Below, in pieces: positions 40,400 through 50,745 of a stretch of DNA of 64,000 nucleotides. Numbering within the stretch: the first letter of the stretch is position 1; each line of letters starts with the position of its first letter. Position numbers and translations under genes: made by a program. Under the pieces are notes generated by a model. It had not been told where the DNA came from, did no database searches, and was given only the letters and a program-made list of their open reading frames with translations. Source of the DNA: Rhodoferax sp. (lineage in GTDB: Bacteria; Pseudomonadota; Gammaproteobacteria; Burkholderiales; Burkholderiaceae_C); assembly GCA_024235935.1 (NCBI GenBank), contig JACKLL010000003.1, positions 232,664 through 296,663 of the forward strand. The letters are read 5' to 3'.

Positions 40400-41464
40400 T
40401 TACTGCGCGGGATCGCGCAGCTCCCAGCGGATCGCGTCGATCTGCGCCAGCAGTTCGGGCGTCAGCGTCGTGTCCCAGGCGTCCAGGCATTCGTCCAGCT
40501 GGGCCATGCGGGTCACCCCGATGATGGTGCTGGCCACGCGCCAGTTGGTGTAGCAGAACGCCAGCGCCATCCGGGTCGGGCTCAGGCCGTGTTCGCGCGC
40601 CAGTGCGTTGTAGCGGCGCGCGGCGGCCAGGGCCTCGGGGCGCCCCCAGCGCTGCTTGCGTGTCGATTCGTAGGTGGAGATACGCGCACCCTTGGGAGCG
40701 TCCGGTCCCTCGGTACCGCTTACATCGTATTTGCCGGTCAGCAATCCGAAGCCCAGCGGCGAATACGCCAGCAGCGAGACGCCCAGCCGGTGACAGGTCT
40801 CGTCGGTGCCGTTGTCATAGCTGCGGTTGATCAGGCAGTACGGGTTCTGGATCGACACCACCCGGGCAAGCCCGTGCTGCTCGGCCAGGCGCACGAACTC
40901 GTGCACGCCGTACGGCGTCTCGTTGGACAGGCCGATATGGCGGATCTTGCCGGCCTTGACCAGCTCCGACAGCGTCTCCAGCTGCTGCTGGATGGAGGTT
41001 GCCGAACGCTCCTTGGACGGGTCGTAGTAGGTCGCGCCGAACGAGGGCACATGGCGCTCGGGCCAGTGGATCTGGTACAGGTCGATCACGTCGGTCTGCA
41101 GCCGCTTGAGGCTGTTTTCGCAGGAACGGCGGATATCGTCCTGCGTCATGCCCTGGCCTTCGCGCACCCAGTCCATGCCGCGCGCGGGACCGGCCACCTT
41201 GGAGGCAATGACCAGCTTCTCGCGCAGCCCGGGCCGCGCCTTGAGCCAGCGGCCCATGATGGCCTCGGTGGCGCCAAACGTCGGTGCGCGCGTGGGCACG
41301 GAATACATCTCGGCCGTATCCAGGAAATCGATGCCGCGCTCGAACGCACGGTCCATGATGGCGTGGGCATCTGCCTCGGACACCTGTTCGCCGAAGGTCA
41401 TGGTGCCCAGGCAGATGGGCGTGACGTGCAGGTCGCTTTGACCGAGCCGGACTTTTTGCATCAC
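40400..41464 (-). CDS. NADP(H)-dependent aldo/keto reductase, Tas-like
   Basis: This 354-residue TIM-barrel enzyme has the catalytic set Asp-Tyr in FLDTAEMYSVP, Lys in LVIASKVAG and His in LYQIHWPERH. The NADP-binding end segment is VASTIIGVTRMAQLDE. The overall sequence follows the Tas/YghZ branch. The substrate cannot be told. An intergenic gap of 28 bp separates it from the AMP-binding gene upstream on the same strand. Confidence 0.92.
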   Translation of the reverse strand: MMQKVRLGQSDLHVTPICLGTMTFGEQVSEADAHAIMDRAFERGIDFLDTAEMYSVPTRAPTFGATEAIMGRWLKARPGLREKLVIASKVAGPARGMDWVREGQGMTQDDIRRSCENSLKRLQTDVIDLYQIHWPERHVPSFGATYYDPSKERSATSIQQQLETLSELVKAGKIRHIGLSNETPYGVHEFVRLAEQHGLARVVSIQNPYCLINRSYDNGTDETCHRLGVSLLAYSPLGFGLLTGKYDVSGTEGPDAPKGARISTYESTRKQRWGRPEALAAARRYNALAREHGLSPTRMALAFCYTNWRVASTIIGVTRMAQLDECLDAWDTTLTPELLAQIDAIRWELRDPAQ

Positions 41465-41492
41465 TTCTCCAAACGTATTACGAATGCGGAGT

Positions 41493-43376
41493 TTAGACGC
41501 TACCCTGCGCCTTGGCCCGCGCCTCCTCCTGCAGACGCAGCACCCGCCGCTGCACCTTGCCGGTGGTGGTCATCGGCAGCTCGGCCACGAATTCGATCTC
41601 CTTCGGGTATTCATAGGGCGCCAGCTTGCCGCGCACATGCGCCTGCAGGGCAGCCGTCAGCGCGGCATCGAAGGCCTGGCGCGCATCGGCGTCCGGCAAT
41701 CCGGTCCGGCGCCCGGCATGGTCGGGCGATAGCACCACGTAGGCCTTGACGACGGCGCCGCGCTCCGGATCCGGCTTGGGCACCACCGCGGCATTGAGCA
41801 CCGCCGGATGCTTGACCAGACAGTTCTCGATCTCGCCCGGACCGATGCGGTAGCCGGCGGCCTTGAACACGTCGTCGGCCCGGCCCTGGTACCACAGGTA
41901 GCCGTCGGCGTCGCGGGTGGCCAGGTCGCCGGTGCGGCACCAGTCGCCGGTGAACCGCGCCGCGGTGGCGGCCGGGTTCTTCCAATACCCCAGGAAAAAT
42001 ACCGGGTCCGGCTGGCCATGGACGTCAAAACGGTTGACCGCCACGTCGCCGGGCACCCCCACCGGGCATTCCTGTCCGGCATCGTCGATGACCATCACCC
42101 GGTGGCCGGGATAGCCCTTGCCCATGCTGCCTGCTTTTGCGGGCCAGCCTACATTGCAATTCTGTGCCAACGGCAATCCGCCGCCGGGCCGCCCCAAGGC
42201 GGATTCGGCCCCCTCGGGGGGCAGCGCAGTACGCGAAGCGACAAGCGTGGGGGCCATATTCATGGTGCAATTGCCGACGATGTAGTTGATCTCGGTCTGC
42301 CCGAACATCTCGTTGACCACCACGCCAAGCTGCTGGCGGCAGTAGTCGAACACCGCATCGCCCACCGCCTCGCCGGCGCTCATGATGGCCTGCAATTGCA
42401 GCCGGTATTGCTGGCGCGGCTGGGGGAAGGCCTTCATCATGGCCTTGAGCGCCGTGGGAAACAGGAAGCTGTGCGTAACCGCATACCGCTCCATCAGTTC
42501 GAACGCGGTCTGCGGACTGAAGCGGCCGTTCCAGGCCACGATGGGCCGGCCGAAATATAGGGTCGGAAGCAAGGCATCCATCAGCCCGCCGGTCCAGGCC
42601 CAGTCCGCCGGCGACCAGAACACCGCCTCGGAGTCGGATCCGGCGCGCGCCGGATCGAAACCAAACCAGTTCTGGCTGCAGACGAAACCGCTGAGGTTGC
42701 CGATCAGGCCGCGGTGGGCGATCAGCGCGCCCTTGGGCTGGCCCGTCGTGCCGCTGGTGTAGATCAACACCGCCGCCTCGTCGGCCTCGGTGTCGCAGGC
42801 CTTGAACGTCGCCGGCTGCTGGGCCAGCACTGCCGCGTATTCCGGATTGGCATCGCTGGCATGCGGCCCGACCCGCACCACGGCCTCCAGCAAGGGGCAA
42901 CGGGCGCGCACCGATTCCAGCGCGTCGATGGCGGCGGCGTCGCAGATGGCCACCACCGCCTCACTGTCCTGCAGGCGGAACTCCAGCGCCTCGGGGCCGA
43001 ACAGCATCGACAGCGGCATGGCCACGGCGCCCATCTGCAGCACCGCCATGTAGGCCACCGCGGTCTCGAAGCGCTGCGGCAACACGATAGCCACCCGGTC
43101 GCCGCGTTTCACCCCCAGCACGGCCAGCGCATTCGACAGCCGGTAGCTGGCCGACTGCAGCTCGGCGTAGGTCCACGCGCGCGGCGCCTGGTCGGTGCCG
43201 TCGGCCAGGATTGCCACCCGCTGCGCGGCGTCGGGGGCCTGGGCCCAGCGCGCGCAGCAGACCTGGGCCATGTTGAAGCGGCGCGGCACCTGCCAGCCGA
43301 AGCTGCCATGCATCGCCTGGTAGTTGTCGCGCTCCCAAGCGGCGGCCGAACTGTCATGTGCTTGACTGCGTGCCAC
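41493..43376 (-). CDS. AMP-binding acyl/acetyl-CoA synthetase
   Basis: This 627-residue ANL-superfamily ligase has the phosphate loop LIYTSGTTGQPKGAL, the hinge region GYRIGPGEIENCLVKHP and the catalytic Lys motif PMTTTGKVQRRVLR. It activates a carboxylic acid to its CoA thioester; acetate or a short-chain acid is likely. The GTG at 43376 has GGAGAC upstream and gives VARSQAHDS. The longer frame to 43457 runs into the divergent hydrolase gene. An unusual insert near residue 400 (ASRTALPPEGAESALGRPGG) may be a small lineage-specific loop. Confidence 0.9.
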   Translation of the reverse strand: MARSQAHDSSAAAWERDNYQAMHGSFGWQVPRRFNMAQVCCARWAQAPDAAQRVAILADGTDQAPRAWTYAELQSASYRLSNALAVLGVKRGDRVAIVLPQRFETAVAYMAVLQMGAVAMPLSMLFGPEALEFRLQDSEAVVAICDAAAIDALESVRARCPLLEAVVRVGPHASDANPEYAAVLAQQPATFKACDTEADEAAVLIYTSGTTGQPKGALIAHRGLIGNLSGFVCSQNWFGFDPARAGSDSEAVFWSPADWAWTGGLMDALLPTLYFGRPIVAWNGRFSPQTAFELMERYAVTHSFLFPTALKAMMKAFPQPRQQYRLQLQAIMSAGEAVGDAVFDYCRQQLGVVVNEMFGQTEINYIVGNCTMNMAPTLVASRTALPPEGAESALGRPGGGLPLAQNCNVGWPAKAGSMGKGYPGHRVMVIDDAGQECPVGVPGDVAVNRFDVHGQPDPVFFLGYWKNPAATAARFTGDWCRTGDLATRDADGYLWYQGRADDVFKAAGYRIGPGEIENCLVKHPAVLNAAVVPKPDPERGAVVKAYVVLSPDHAGRRTGLPDADARQAFDAALTAALQAHVRGKLAPYEYPKEIEFVAELPMTTTGKVQRRVLRLQEEARAKAQGSV

Positions 43377-43389
43377 GGAATGTCTCCTT

Positions 43390-44334
43390 ATGATCGGCTT
43401 AATGTACCAAGTCAAACGCCCGTCCCGCAGTGTGTTCGTCCCCTTGCGCGGCCTCAATTACCACGTGCGCTGCTGGGGCGAACCCCGCCCCGGCCAGGCG
43501 CCGCTGGTGCTGGTGCATGGCTGGATGGACGTGGCCGCGTCGTTCCAGTTTGCCGTCGACGCGTTGGGCGAGGCCTTCATGCAGGGACGGCTCGTCCTTG
43601 CGCCGGACTGGCGCGGCTATGGCCTCACCGCCGGCGGGCCAGTCGACAACTTCTGGTTTCCCGACTACATCGCCGATCTCGACTTTCTGGCCGACCACTT
43701 CTCGCCCGAGCAGCCCTTCGACCTGGTCGGCCACAGCATGGGCGGCAATGTCGCGATGCTGTATGCCGGCATCCGCCCCGAACGGGTGCGCCGGCTGGTC
43801 AACCTGGAGGGTTTTGGCGGCCCGGAGACGACGCCCGATCAGGCGCCCGGTCGCTATGCGAAATGGCTGAAACAGCTCAAGCAGCACCGCGACGGCGAAT
43901 TGAGCCTGCGGGGCTACGACAGCGTCGACGGCGTGGCGCAGCGGCTGGCCAAGACCAATCCGCGACTGGCGCGTGACCAGGCCGGCCGCGACAAGGCCGA
44001 CTGGCTGGCCCGGCACTGGTCGAGCCAGGACGCGCAGGGCCAGTGGCAGATCCTGGGCGAGGCGGCGCACAAGATCGTCAACGCGCAGCTGCTGCGGGTC
44101 GACGAGCTGCTGGAGGTCTACAAGCGCATCTCCATGCCGGTGCTGGCGGTCGAGGCCTCCGATGACGAAATGTGGAAATGGTGGAAGGGCAGCTTCACGC
44201 GCGAGCAGTACCACGCGCGGCTGCAGCACGTGGCCGACCACCGCATTGCCGTGGTGGACGATGCCGGCCACATGCTGCACCATGACCAGCCGGAGCAACT
44301 GGCCCGCCTGCTCGAGGATTTTCTGGGCGGCTGA
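43390..44334 (+). CDS. Alpha/beta hydrolase
   Basis: This 314-residue protein has the oxyanion region LVLVHGWMDVAASF, the nucleophile elbow DLVGHSMGGNVAML and the C-terminal His in VDDAGHMLHHDQPEQ. It is probably an esterase or thioesterase. It is divergent from the AMP-binding ligase with 13 bp between the starts, which hints at related roles. A second start, MYQVKRPSRS at 43402, is possible. Confidence 0.9.
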   Translation: MIGLMYQVKRPSRSVFVPLRGLNYHVRCWGEPRPGQAPLVLVHGWMDVAASFQFAVDALGEAFMQGRLVLAPDWRGYGLTAGGPVDNFWFPDYIADLDFLADHFSPEQPFDLVGHSMGGNVAMLYAGIRPERVRRLVNLEGFGGPETTPDQAPGRYAKWLKQLKQHRDGELSLRGYDSVDGVAQRLAKTNPRLARDQAGRDKADWLARHWSSQDAQGQWQILGEAAHKIVNAQLLRVDELLEVYKRISMPVLAVEASDDEMWKWWKGSFTREQYHARLQHVADHRIAVVDDAGHMLHHDQPEQLARLLEDFLGG

Positions 44335-44420
44335 GCCCGCCGCCGGTGCGCGCCGGCCCCCCTGCGCCATCGTGAGAAAATGCCCGGTTGATCTCTCACC
44401 CGACAACAAGGACACCCACC

Positions 44421-45525
44421 ATGGACGCAGTACACATCAACCAGATCGGCACCCAACTGAGCGACCTGGCCGCCCGGACCCAAGAGTTACGGGGGTATCT
44501 TTGACTACGATGCCAAATCCGAACGCCTGAGGACGGTCAACGCCTCACTCGAAGACCCTTCGGTCTGGAATGACCCGAAGAAGGCCCAGGAACTCGGCCG
44601 CGAGAAAAAGTCCCTCGACAATGTGGTGGTTTCGCTGGGCAAGCTCACGTCCGAGCTGGCCGACAACGCCGAGCTCTACGAGATGAGCAAGGACGAGGGC
44701 GACGAAGACAGCCTGCTGCAGATCGAGCGCGACACCGCCAAGCTGGCCGCGGAAATCGAGAAGCTCGAGTTCCTGCGCATGTTCAACAAGCCGGCCGACC
44801 CGCTGAACTGCTTCCTGGACATCCAGGCCGGCGCCGGCGGCACCGAGGCCTGCGACTGGGCCAGCATGCTGCTGCGCCAGTACCTGCGCTATGCCGAGCG
44901 CAAGGGTTTTACGACCACGATCGAGGACGAGTCGCCCGGCGACACCGCTGGCATCAAGGGTGCCACGATCAAGATCGAGGGCGAATACGCGTTCGGCCTG
45001 CTGCGCACCGAGACCGGTGTGCACCGTCTGGTGCGCAAGTCGCCGTTCGACTCCTCGGGCGGACGCCACACCAGCTTTGCCAGCGTGTTCGTCTACCCCG
45101 AGATCGACGACTCGATCGAGATCGAGATCAACCCGTCCGATGTGCGCACCGACACCTACCGTGCCAGCGGCGCCGGCGGCCAGCACATCAACAAGACCGA
45201 CTCGGCGGTGCGCCTGACGCACATCCCCACTGGCATCGTCGTGCAATGCCAGGACGGCCGCAGCCAGCACAGCAACCGCGACGTGGCCTGGAAGCGGCTG
45301 CGCTCCAAGCTGTACGACCACGAGCTGCGCAAGCAGCAGGAAGAGCAGCAGAAACTCGAGGACACCAAGACCGACGTGGGCTGGGGGCACCAGATCCGCA
45401 GCTACGTGCTGGACAACAGCCGTATCAAGGACTTGCGCACCAATGTCGAGGTCTCGGCCACGCAGAAGGTGCTCGACGGCGACCTCGACGTGTTCATCGA
45501 AGCCTCGCTCAAGCAGGGCGTCTGA
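44421..45525 (+). CDS. prfB: Peptide chain release factor 2 with programmed +1 frameshift
   Basis: The first frame encodes 27 residues ending RGYL and meets TGA at 44502..44504. The slip site GGGGGTATCTTTGAC (44491..44505) is the classic prfB signal: a Shine-Dalgarno-like G run, then CTT-TGA-C. After a +1 shift at GAC 44503 the protein continues DYDAKSERL to residue 367. The GGQ motif lies in RASGAGGQHINKTDS. RF2 releases peptides at TGA and TAA, and low RF2 favours the shift, giving autoregulation. A gene finder would miss the first 27 codons. The HAD gene follows after 2 bp. Confidence 0.98.
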
Positions 45526-45527
45526 GC

Positions 45528-46202
45528 ATGCGCATCCAGGGCCTGATCTTCGACATGGACGGCACGATGATCGATTCGATGCCGTTCCACGCCCAGAGCT
45601 GGGTCAGCTTTGTGGCGCGCCACGGCATCACCATCGATGTCGACGAACTGCTGCGCAAGACCACCGGGCGCACCGGCGCCGAATGCATGGAAGCGCTGTT
45701 CGGCCGGCCGATTGCGCAGCAGGAGGCCTGGGCGCTGATCCAGGAGAAGGAGGAGATCTACCGCGCGCTGTTCGAGCCGGTGTTTGCCGAGGTGCAGGGT
45801 TTCAGGCGCTTTTGCGCCAGTGCCCATGCCAGCGGCCTGCGCATCGGCGTGGGAACGGCGGGCGACAAGCACAACATCGCATTTGCGATGCGCCACCTGC
45901 AGATGGATCCATTGCCGCACGCCATGGTGGGTGGCGACGAGGGGCTGCCGGGCAAGCCCGAGCCGGCGATCTTTCTGGAAGCGGCACGCCGCATCGGCGC
46001 CGACCCGGCAGCCTGCATCGTGTTCGAAGACGCCCCGTTCGGCATCGAGGCGGCACGCCGCGCCGGCATGAAGGCGGTGGCGGTATGCACCAGCCACAGC
46101 GCAGAACAGCTCGATGGCGACCATGTGATCGCGAAGATCAAGCACTACGACGAACTCATCGATAACCAATTTCTGGAGACACTCCATGCCCGCATCTCGT
46201 GA
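45528..46202 (+). CDS. HAD-superfamily hydrolase, beta-phosphoglucomutase/phosphatase-like
   Basis: This 224-residue protein has the nucleophile motif LIFDMDGTMIDSMPFH, the Ser/Thr motif GVGTAGDKHN, the Lys in GLPGKPEPAIFLEAARR and the acidic motif VFEDAPFGIEAARRAG. The substrate is probably a sugar phosphate. It is co-transcribed with prfB and overlaps pepN by 17 bp. Confidence 0.92.
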   Translation: MRIQGLIFDMDGTMIDSMPFHAQSWVSFVARHGITIDVDELLRKTTGRTGAECMEALFGRPIAQQEAWALIQEKEEIYRALFEPVFAEVQGFRRFCASAHASGLRIGVGTAGDKHNIAFAMRHLQMDPLPHAMVGGDEGLPGKPEPAIFLEAARRIGADPAACIVFEDAPFGIEAARRAGMKAVAVCTSHSAEQLDGDHVIAKIKHYDELIDNQFLETLHARIS

Positions 46203-48897
46203 CGACCAAGGACAGGCGGTCAGCATCCAGCGCGCCGACTACAGTGCCCCCGCGTTCTGGATCGACACCGTCGACCTGACCTTCGACCTCGACCCGGCCA
46301 AGACCCGGGTGCTCAACAAGATGCGGCTGCGCCGCAACCCGGACGTGCCGGTGCAGCCGCTGCGCCTGGACGGCGAAGACCTCAACCTGGCACGGGTGCT
46401 GGTCAACGGCGGCAGCGCCAGCTTCAAGATCGACGGCAACCAGCTGGTGCTGGACAACCTGCCGCCAGCCGAGGCCGGGCCCTTTGACCTGGAGATCTTC
46501 ACCACCTGCCAGCCGGCCAAGAACACCAAGCTGATGGGCCTGTACGTCAGCAACGACTCCTTCTTCACGCAGTGCGAGGCCGAAGGCTTCCGGCGCATCA
46601 CCTACTTCATGGACCGTCCGGACGTGATGGCCAGCTACAGCGTGCTGCTGCGCGCCAACAAGGCGGCCTACCCGGTACTGCTGTCCAACGGCAACCTGGT
46701 CGAACATGGCGACATGGAAGGCGAAGGCAATGCCGGGCGCCATTTCGCGCGCTGGGTCGACCCGCACCGCAAGCCCTGCTATCTGTTCGCGCTGGTCGCG
46801 GGTCGGCTGGAGTCGCGCCAGCAGCGCGTCATCTCGCGCGCCGGCAAGGAGCACCTGCTCGAGATCTATGTGCGTCCCGGCGACCTGGGCAAGACCGAAC
46901 ACGCGATGAATTCGCTGATGGCGTCCATCGCCTGGGACGAGGCCCGCTTCGGCCTGCCGCTGGACCTGGAGCGCTTCATGGTGGTGGCCACCAGCGACTT
47001 CAACATGGGCGCGATGGAGAACAAGGGCCTGAACATCTTCAACACGAAATACGTGCTGGCGACGCAGGCCACGGCCACCGACACCGACTTCTCCAACATC
47101 GAGTCGGTGGTCGGCCACGAGTATTTCCACAACTGGACCGGCAACCGCGTGACCTGCCGCGACTGGTTCCAGCTCAGCCTGAAGGAAGGCCTGACGGTGT
47201 TCCGCGACCAGGAGTTCTCGCAGGACCTGTGCCACGACGCATCGGCCCGCGCCGTCAAGCGCATCGAGGACGTGCGGGTGCTGCGCACCGCCCAGTTTCC
47301 CGAGGATGCCGGCCCGATGGCGCACCCGGTGCGGCCCGACAGCTATGTGGAGATCAACAACTTCTACACCGTCACCGTGTACGAAAAAGGCGCCGAGGTC
47401 GTGCGCATGATGCAGACCCTGGTGGGCCGCGACGGTTTCGCCAAAGGCATGAAGCTGTATTTCGAGCGCCACGATGGCCAGGCCGTGACCTGCGACGACT
47501 TCGCGCAGGCCCAGGCCGATGCCAACCCGGGCTCCGACCTGGCCGCGCTGCTGCCGCAGTTCAAGAACTGGTACAGCCAGGCCGGCACGCCCATGGTGAC
47601 GGTTCGCGGCGCCTTTGACGGCGCCGCAGGCAGCTATACGCTGACGCTGACGCAGAGCTGCAAGCCGACCGCCGGCCAGCCGACCAAGCAGCCCTTCGTC
47701 ATCCCGATCAACCTCGGCCTGGTAGGCCCCGACGGGCGCGACATGCCGCTGCAGCTGGCCGACGAATCGATGCCCGGCAACGGGCCGCGCACCTTCGTGC
47801 TGAGCCAGCAGGAAGAGACGCTGACCTTCATCAACCTGACGGCCGAACCCGTGCCTTCGATCCTGCGCGGCTTCAGCGCGCCGGTGCTGCTGAGCTTCGA
47901 CTACAGCGACGCGCAGTTGCTGCACCTGCTGGCCCACGACAGCGACCCGTTCAACCGCTGGGAAGCCGGCCAGCGCCTGGCGCTGCGCTGCGCATTGGCG
48001 GCGCTGGCCCAGCCGGCCGACACACCGGTTAGCGCGGTGCTCACGCCGGCCTTCCTGGAGGCGATGCGTGGCATTCTGCGCCATCCGACGCTGGATGCCG
48101 CGTTCAAGGAACTGACGCTGAGCCTGCCATCCGAGACCTATATCTCCGAGCAGCTCGACGTGGTCGACCCGCAGCAGGTCCATGCCGTGCGCGAAGCGAT
48201 GCGCCTGCAGCTGGCCACCGCACTCCTTCACGACTGGCAGCAGGCCTTCGACGACAACGCCAACACCGGCGCCTACCGCCCCGACCCGGTCTCCAGTGGC
48301 CAGCGTGCGCTGGCCGGCATGGCCCTGACCATGGCCTGCCTGGGCAGCAGCACCGACACATGGCCGACCCGCGCGTTCGAGCGCTTCAAGCAGGCCGGCA
48401 ACATGACCGACCGGCTCCATGCGCTGGGCGCCCTGGTCGCCTGCGGCCACCCGCTGGCCGGCGAGGCTTTGAGCCGTTTCCACGCCATGTTCAAGGGGGA
48501 CGAACTGGTACTGGACAAATGGTTTGCGCTGCAGGCCGGCGCGTCCGACCGCGACGGCCATGTGCTGGCGCTGGTGCGCCAGCTGATGTCGCACCCCGAC
48601 TTCCACCTGAAGAACCCGAACCGCGCACGCAGCCTGCTGTTCAGCTACTGCAGCGGCAACCCGGCGGCCTTTCACCGCAAGGACGCGGCCGGCTACCAGT
48701 TCTGGAGCCTGCGCGTGCTGGAGATCGACGCCTTCAACCCGCAACTGGCCGCACGGCTGGCGCGCGCACTCGACCGCTGGAGCCGCCTGGCCGAGCCCTA
48801 CCGCAGTGCGGCCCGCGAGGCGATCGCCCGCGTGGCGGCCAAGCCGGACCTGAGCAACGACGTGCGCGAGGTGGTGAGCCGCGCGCTGGCCGACTGA
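46186..48897 (+). CDS. pepN: Aminopeptidase N
   Basis: This 903-residue M1 metallopeptidase has the exopeptidase motif GAMENKGLNIF, the zinc motif HEYFHNW with the distant Glu in LKEGLTVFRDQEFS, and the family C-terminal helical domain. It removes N-terminal residues from peptides in the cytoplasm. The start ATG at 46186 lies inside the end of the HAD gene, with GGAG upstream. Length is normal. Confidence 0.96.
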   Translation: MPASRDDQGQAVSIQRADYSAPAFWIDTVDLTFDLDPAKTRVLNKMRLRRNPDVPVQPLRLDGEDLNLARVLVNGGSASFKIDGNQLVLDNLPPAEAGPFDLEIFTTCQPAKNTKLMGLYVSNDSFFTQCEAEGFRRITYFMDRPDVMASYSVLLRANKAAYPVLLSNGNLVEHGDMEGEGNAGRHFARWVDPHRKPCYLFALVAGRLESRQQRVISRAGKEHLLEIYVRPGDLGKTEHAMNSLMASIAWDEARFGLPLDLERFMVVATSDFNMGAMENKGLNIFNTKYVLATQATATDTDFSNIESVVGHEYFHNWTGNRVTCRDWFQLSLKEGLTVFRDQEFSQDLCHDASARAVKRIEDVRVLRTAQFPEDAGPMAHPVRPDSYVEINNFYTVTVYEKGAEVVRMMQTLVGRDGFAKGMKLYFERHDGQAVTCDDFAQAQADANPGSDLAALLPQFKNWYSQAGTPMVTVRGAFDGAAGSYTLTLTQSCKPTAGQPTKQPFVIPINLGLVGPDGRDMPLQLADESMPGNGPRTFVLSQQEETLTFINLTAEPVPSILRGFSAPVLLSFDYSDAQLLHLLAHDSDPFNRWEAGQRLALRCALAALAQPADTPVSAVLTPAFLEAMRGILRHPTLDAAFKELTLSLPSETYISEQLDVVDPQQVHAVREAMRLQLATALLHDWQQAFDDNANTGAYRPDPVSSGQRALAGMALTMACLGSSTDTWPTRAFERFKQAGNMTDRLHALGALVACGHPLAGEALSRFHAMFKGDELVLDKWFALQAGASDRDGHVLALVRQLMSHPDFHLKNPNRARSLLFSYCSGNPAAFHRKDAAGYQFWSLRVLEIDAFNPQLAARLARALDRWSRLAEPYRSAAREAIARVAAKPDLSNDVREVVSRALAD

Positions 48898-48940
48898 CGA
48901 CGGCGAGGCGCCACCGCGCAGCGCCACTGCGACAAGCTGC

Positions 48941-48965
48941 GGGCTCCGTCTGACGGAGCCCTTTT
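48941..48965 (+). terminator. Rho-independent terminator after pepN
   Basis: GGGCTCCG (48941..48948) pairs with CGGAGCCC (48954..48961) and is followed by TTTT. It ends the prfB-HAD-pepN transcript just before fbp. Confidence 0.8.
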
Positions 48966-48994
48966 GCAACCCCACAGAGAACCCCTCCAGAACC

Positions 48995-50011
48995 ATGGCC
49001 TCCAAGATCTCCCTGACCCGCTACCTGGTCGAACACCAGCGCGTACACGCCGTCATCCCGTCCGACCTGCGCCTGCTGCTCGAAGTGGTGGCGCGTGCCT
49101 GCAAGAGCATCAGCCATGCGGTCAACAAGGGGGAGCTCGGCGGCGTGCTCGGTGCCACTGAGACCGAGAACATCCAGGGCGAGGTGCAGAAGAAGCTCGA
49201 CATCATCGCCAACGAGGTGCTGATCGAAGCCAACGAATGGGGCGGCCACCTGGCGGCGATGGCCAGCGAGGAGATGGAGGGCATCTACGTGGTGCCGCAC
49301 CGTTACCCGAAAGGCGAATACCTGCTGATGTTCGACCCGCTGGACGGCTCCAGCAATGTCGATGTCAATGTGAGCATCGGCACGATCTTCAGCGTCTTGC
49401 GCAAACCCGACAACGGTGCCGGCGTATCGGAGGCCGACTTCATGCAGCCGGGCTGCAAGCAGGTGGCGGCCGGCTACTGCGTCTACGGCCCGCAGACCAC
49501 GCTGGTGCTGACCGTCGGCGATGGCGTGGCCATGTTCACGCTCGACCGCGAGCAAGGCTCCTTCGTGCTGACCGAAGAGGATGTCAAGATTCCGCCGGAC
49601 ACCAAGGAATTCGCCATCAACATGAGCAACATGCGGCATTGGGACACGCCGATCAAGACCTATGTGGACGAATGCCTGGCCGGCGTGGAAGGCCCGCGCG
49701 GCAAGGACTTCAACATGCGCTGGATCGCCAGCATGGTGGCCGACGTGCACCGCATCCTGACCCGCGGCGGCGTGTTCCTGTACCCCTGGGACAAGCGCGA
49801 ACCGGGCAAACCCGGCAAGCTGCGCCTGATGTACGAAGCCAACCCCATGGGCTGGCTGGTCGAACAGGCCGGTGGCGCGGCCAGCACCGGCCGCGAACGC
49901 ATCCTGGACGTCGTACCGACCCAGCTGCACCAGCGCGTCAGCGTCATCCTGGGCAGCAAGAACGAAGTGGAGCACATCGTCGCCCTGCATGCCGGCACCC
50001 CCGCGCCCTGA
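48995..50011 (+). CDS. fbp: Fructose-1,6-bisphosphatase class 1
   Basis: This 338-residue enzyme has the metal-binding motif FDPLDGSSNVDVNVSIGTIFS and the C-terminal substrate region KLRLMYEANPMGWLVEQAGG. It makes fructose-6-phosphate in gluconeogenesis. The start MASKISLTRYLVEHQR is conserved. Length is normal. Confidence 0.96.
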   Translation: MASKISLTRYLVEHQRVHAVIPSDLRLLLEVVARACKSISHAVNKGELGGVLGATETENIQGEVQKKLDIIANEVLIEANEWGGHLAAMASEEMEGIYVVPHRYPKGEYLLMFDPLDGSSNVDVNVSIGTIFSVLRKPDNGAGVSEADFMQPGCKQVAAGYCVYGPQTTLVLTVGDGVAMFTLDREQGSFVLTEEDVKIPPDTKEFAINMSNMRHWDTPIKTYVDECLAGVEGPRGKDFNMRWIASMVADVHRILTRGGVFLYPWDKREPGKPGKLRLMYEANPMGWLVEQAGGAASTGRERILDVVPTQLHQRVSVILGSKNEVEHIVALHAGTPAP

Positions 50012-50024
50012 CCCATCGGCTCCG

Positions 50025-50642
50025 ATGGTGGCGGTGCCAGTCACCGTGACCACCGACCGGGGTTTCGCGCCGGCACGCTGGCTGCTGCGGGTATTTGGTT
50101 GGCGCGTACGGTATGCAGGCACGCCGGCAGGCTGCGGCGTCATCATCGCCTACCCGCACACCTCGAACTGGGACTTCATTGTCGGCATCATGGCCAGGTG
50201 GGCCATCGGCCTGCCGGTGGCCTTTCTGGGCAAGGACAGCCTGTTCACGGCACCGGTGCTGGGCCGCTTCATGCGCTGGTGTGGCGGCATCCCGGTGCAG
50301 CGCACCGGTGCCAGCGGCGCCATCGACGACATGACCAAGCGCATCCACACCGCCGCGGCCCGGGGCGAGCGCTGGTGGCTGGCCATCGCCCCTGAAGGCA
50401 CACGCAGCCGATCGGAAGACGGCTGGCGCTCCGGCTTCTACCACATTGCCGTCGCCGCCCAGGTGCCGATCGGCCTGGCCTACTTCAACTTCCAGCGCAA
50501 GGAAATCGGCGTCACCACCTATCTGCAACCCAGCGGCAACGCGGATGCCGATCTGCCCCAGATCGCCCGCTGGTACGCCGCCCATGCGGCAGGCCGGCAT
50601 CCGGACCTGGCAACGCCGGTGCGGCTGAAGCGGTCTCGCTGA
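50025..50642 (+). CDS. 1-acyl-glycerol-3-phosphate acyltransferase-family protein
   Basis: This 205-residue PlsC-like protein has the H-x4-D-type box in YPHTSNWDFIVGI and the second motif APEGTRSRSEDGWRSGFYHI. It is shorter than housekeeping PlsC and matches the small acyltransferase-like proteins often found alone. It probably acts at the inner face of the membrane on a lysolipid. It follows fbp after 13 bp and is probably co-transcribed. Confidence 0.88.
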   Translation: MVAVPVTVTTDRGFAPARWLLRVFGWRVRYAGTPAGCGVIIAYPHTSNWDFIVGIMARWAIGLPVAFLGKDSLFTAPVLGRFMRWCGGIPVQRTGASGAIDDMTKRIHTAAARGERWWLAIAPEGTRSRSEDGWRSGFYHIAVAAQVPIGLAYFNFQRKEIGVTTYLQPSGNADADLPQIARWYAAHAAGRHPDLATPVRLKRSR

Positions 50643-50745
50643 ATCCTGGGCCGTCCAAGCGCCAGGCCGGAGACCCGGATCGGGGGAGATTTCAGGACAT
50701 GGATCCGACGAAAGGCCGATTTTGTCGGGCTATAATCGCGCCTTC

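Noticed and set aside
46156..49005. 949-codon minus-strand frame opposite pepN
   Set aside because: Antisense shadow of pepN, which carries the HEYFHNW and GAMEN motifs.
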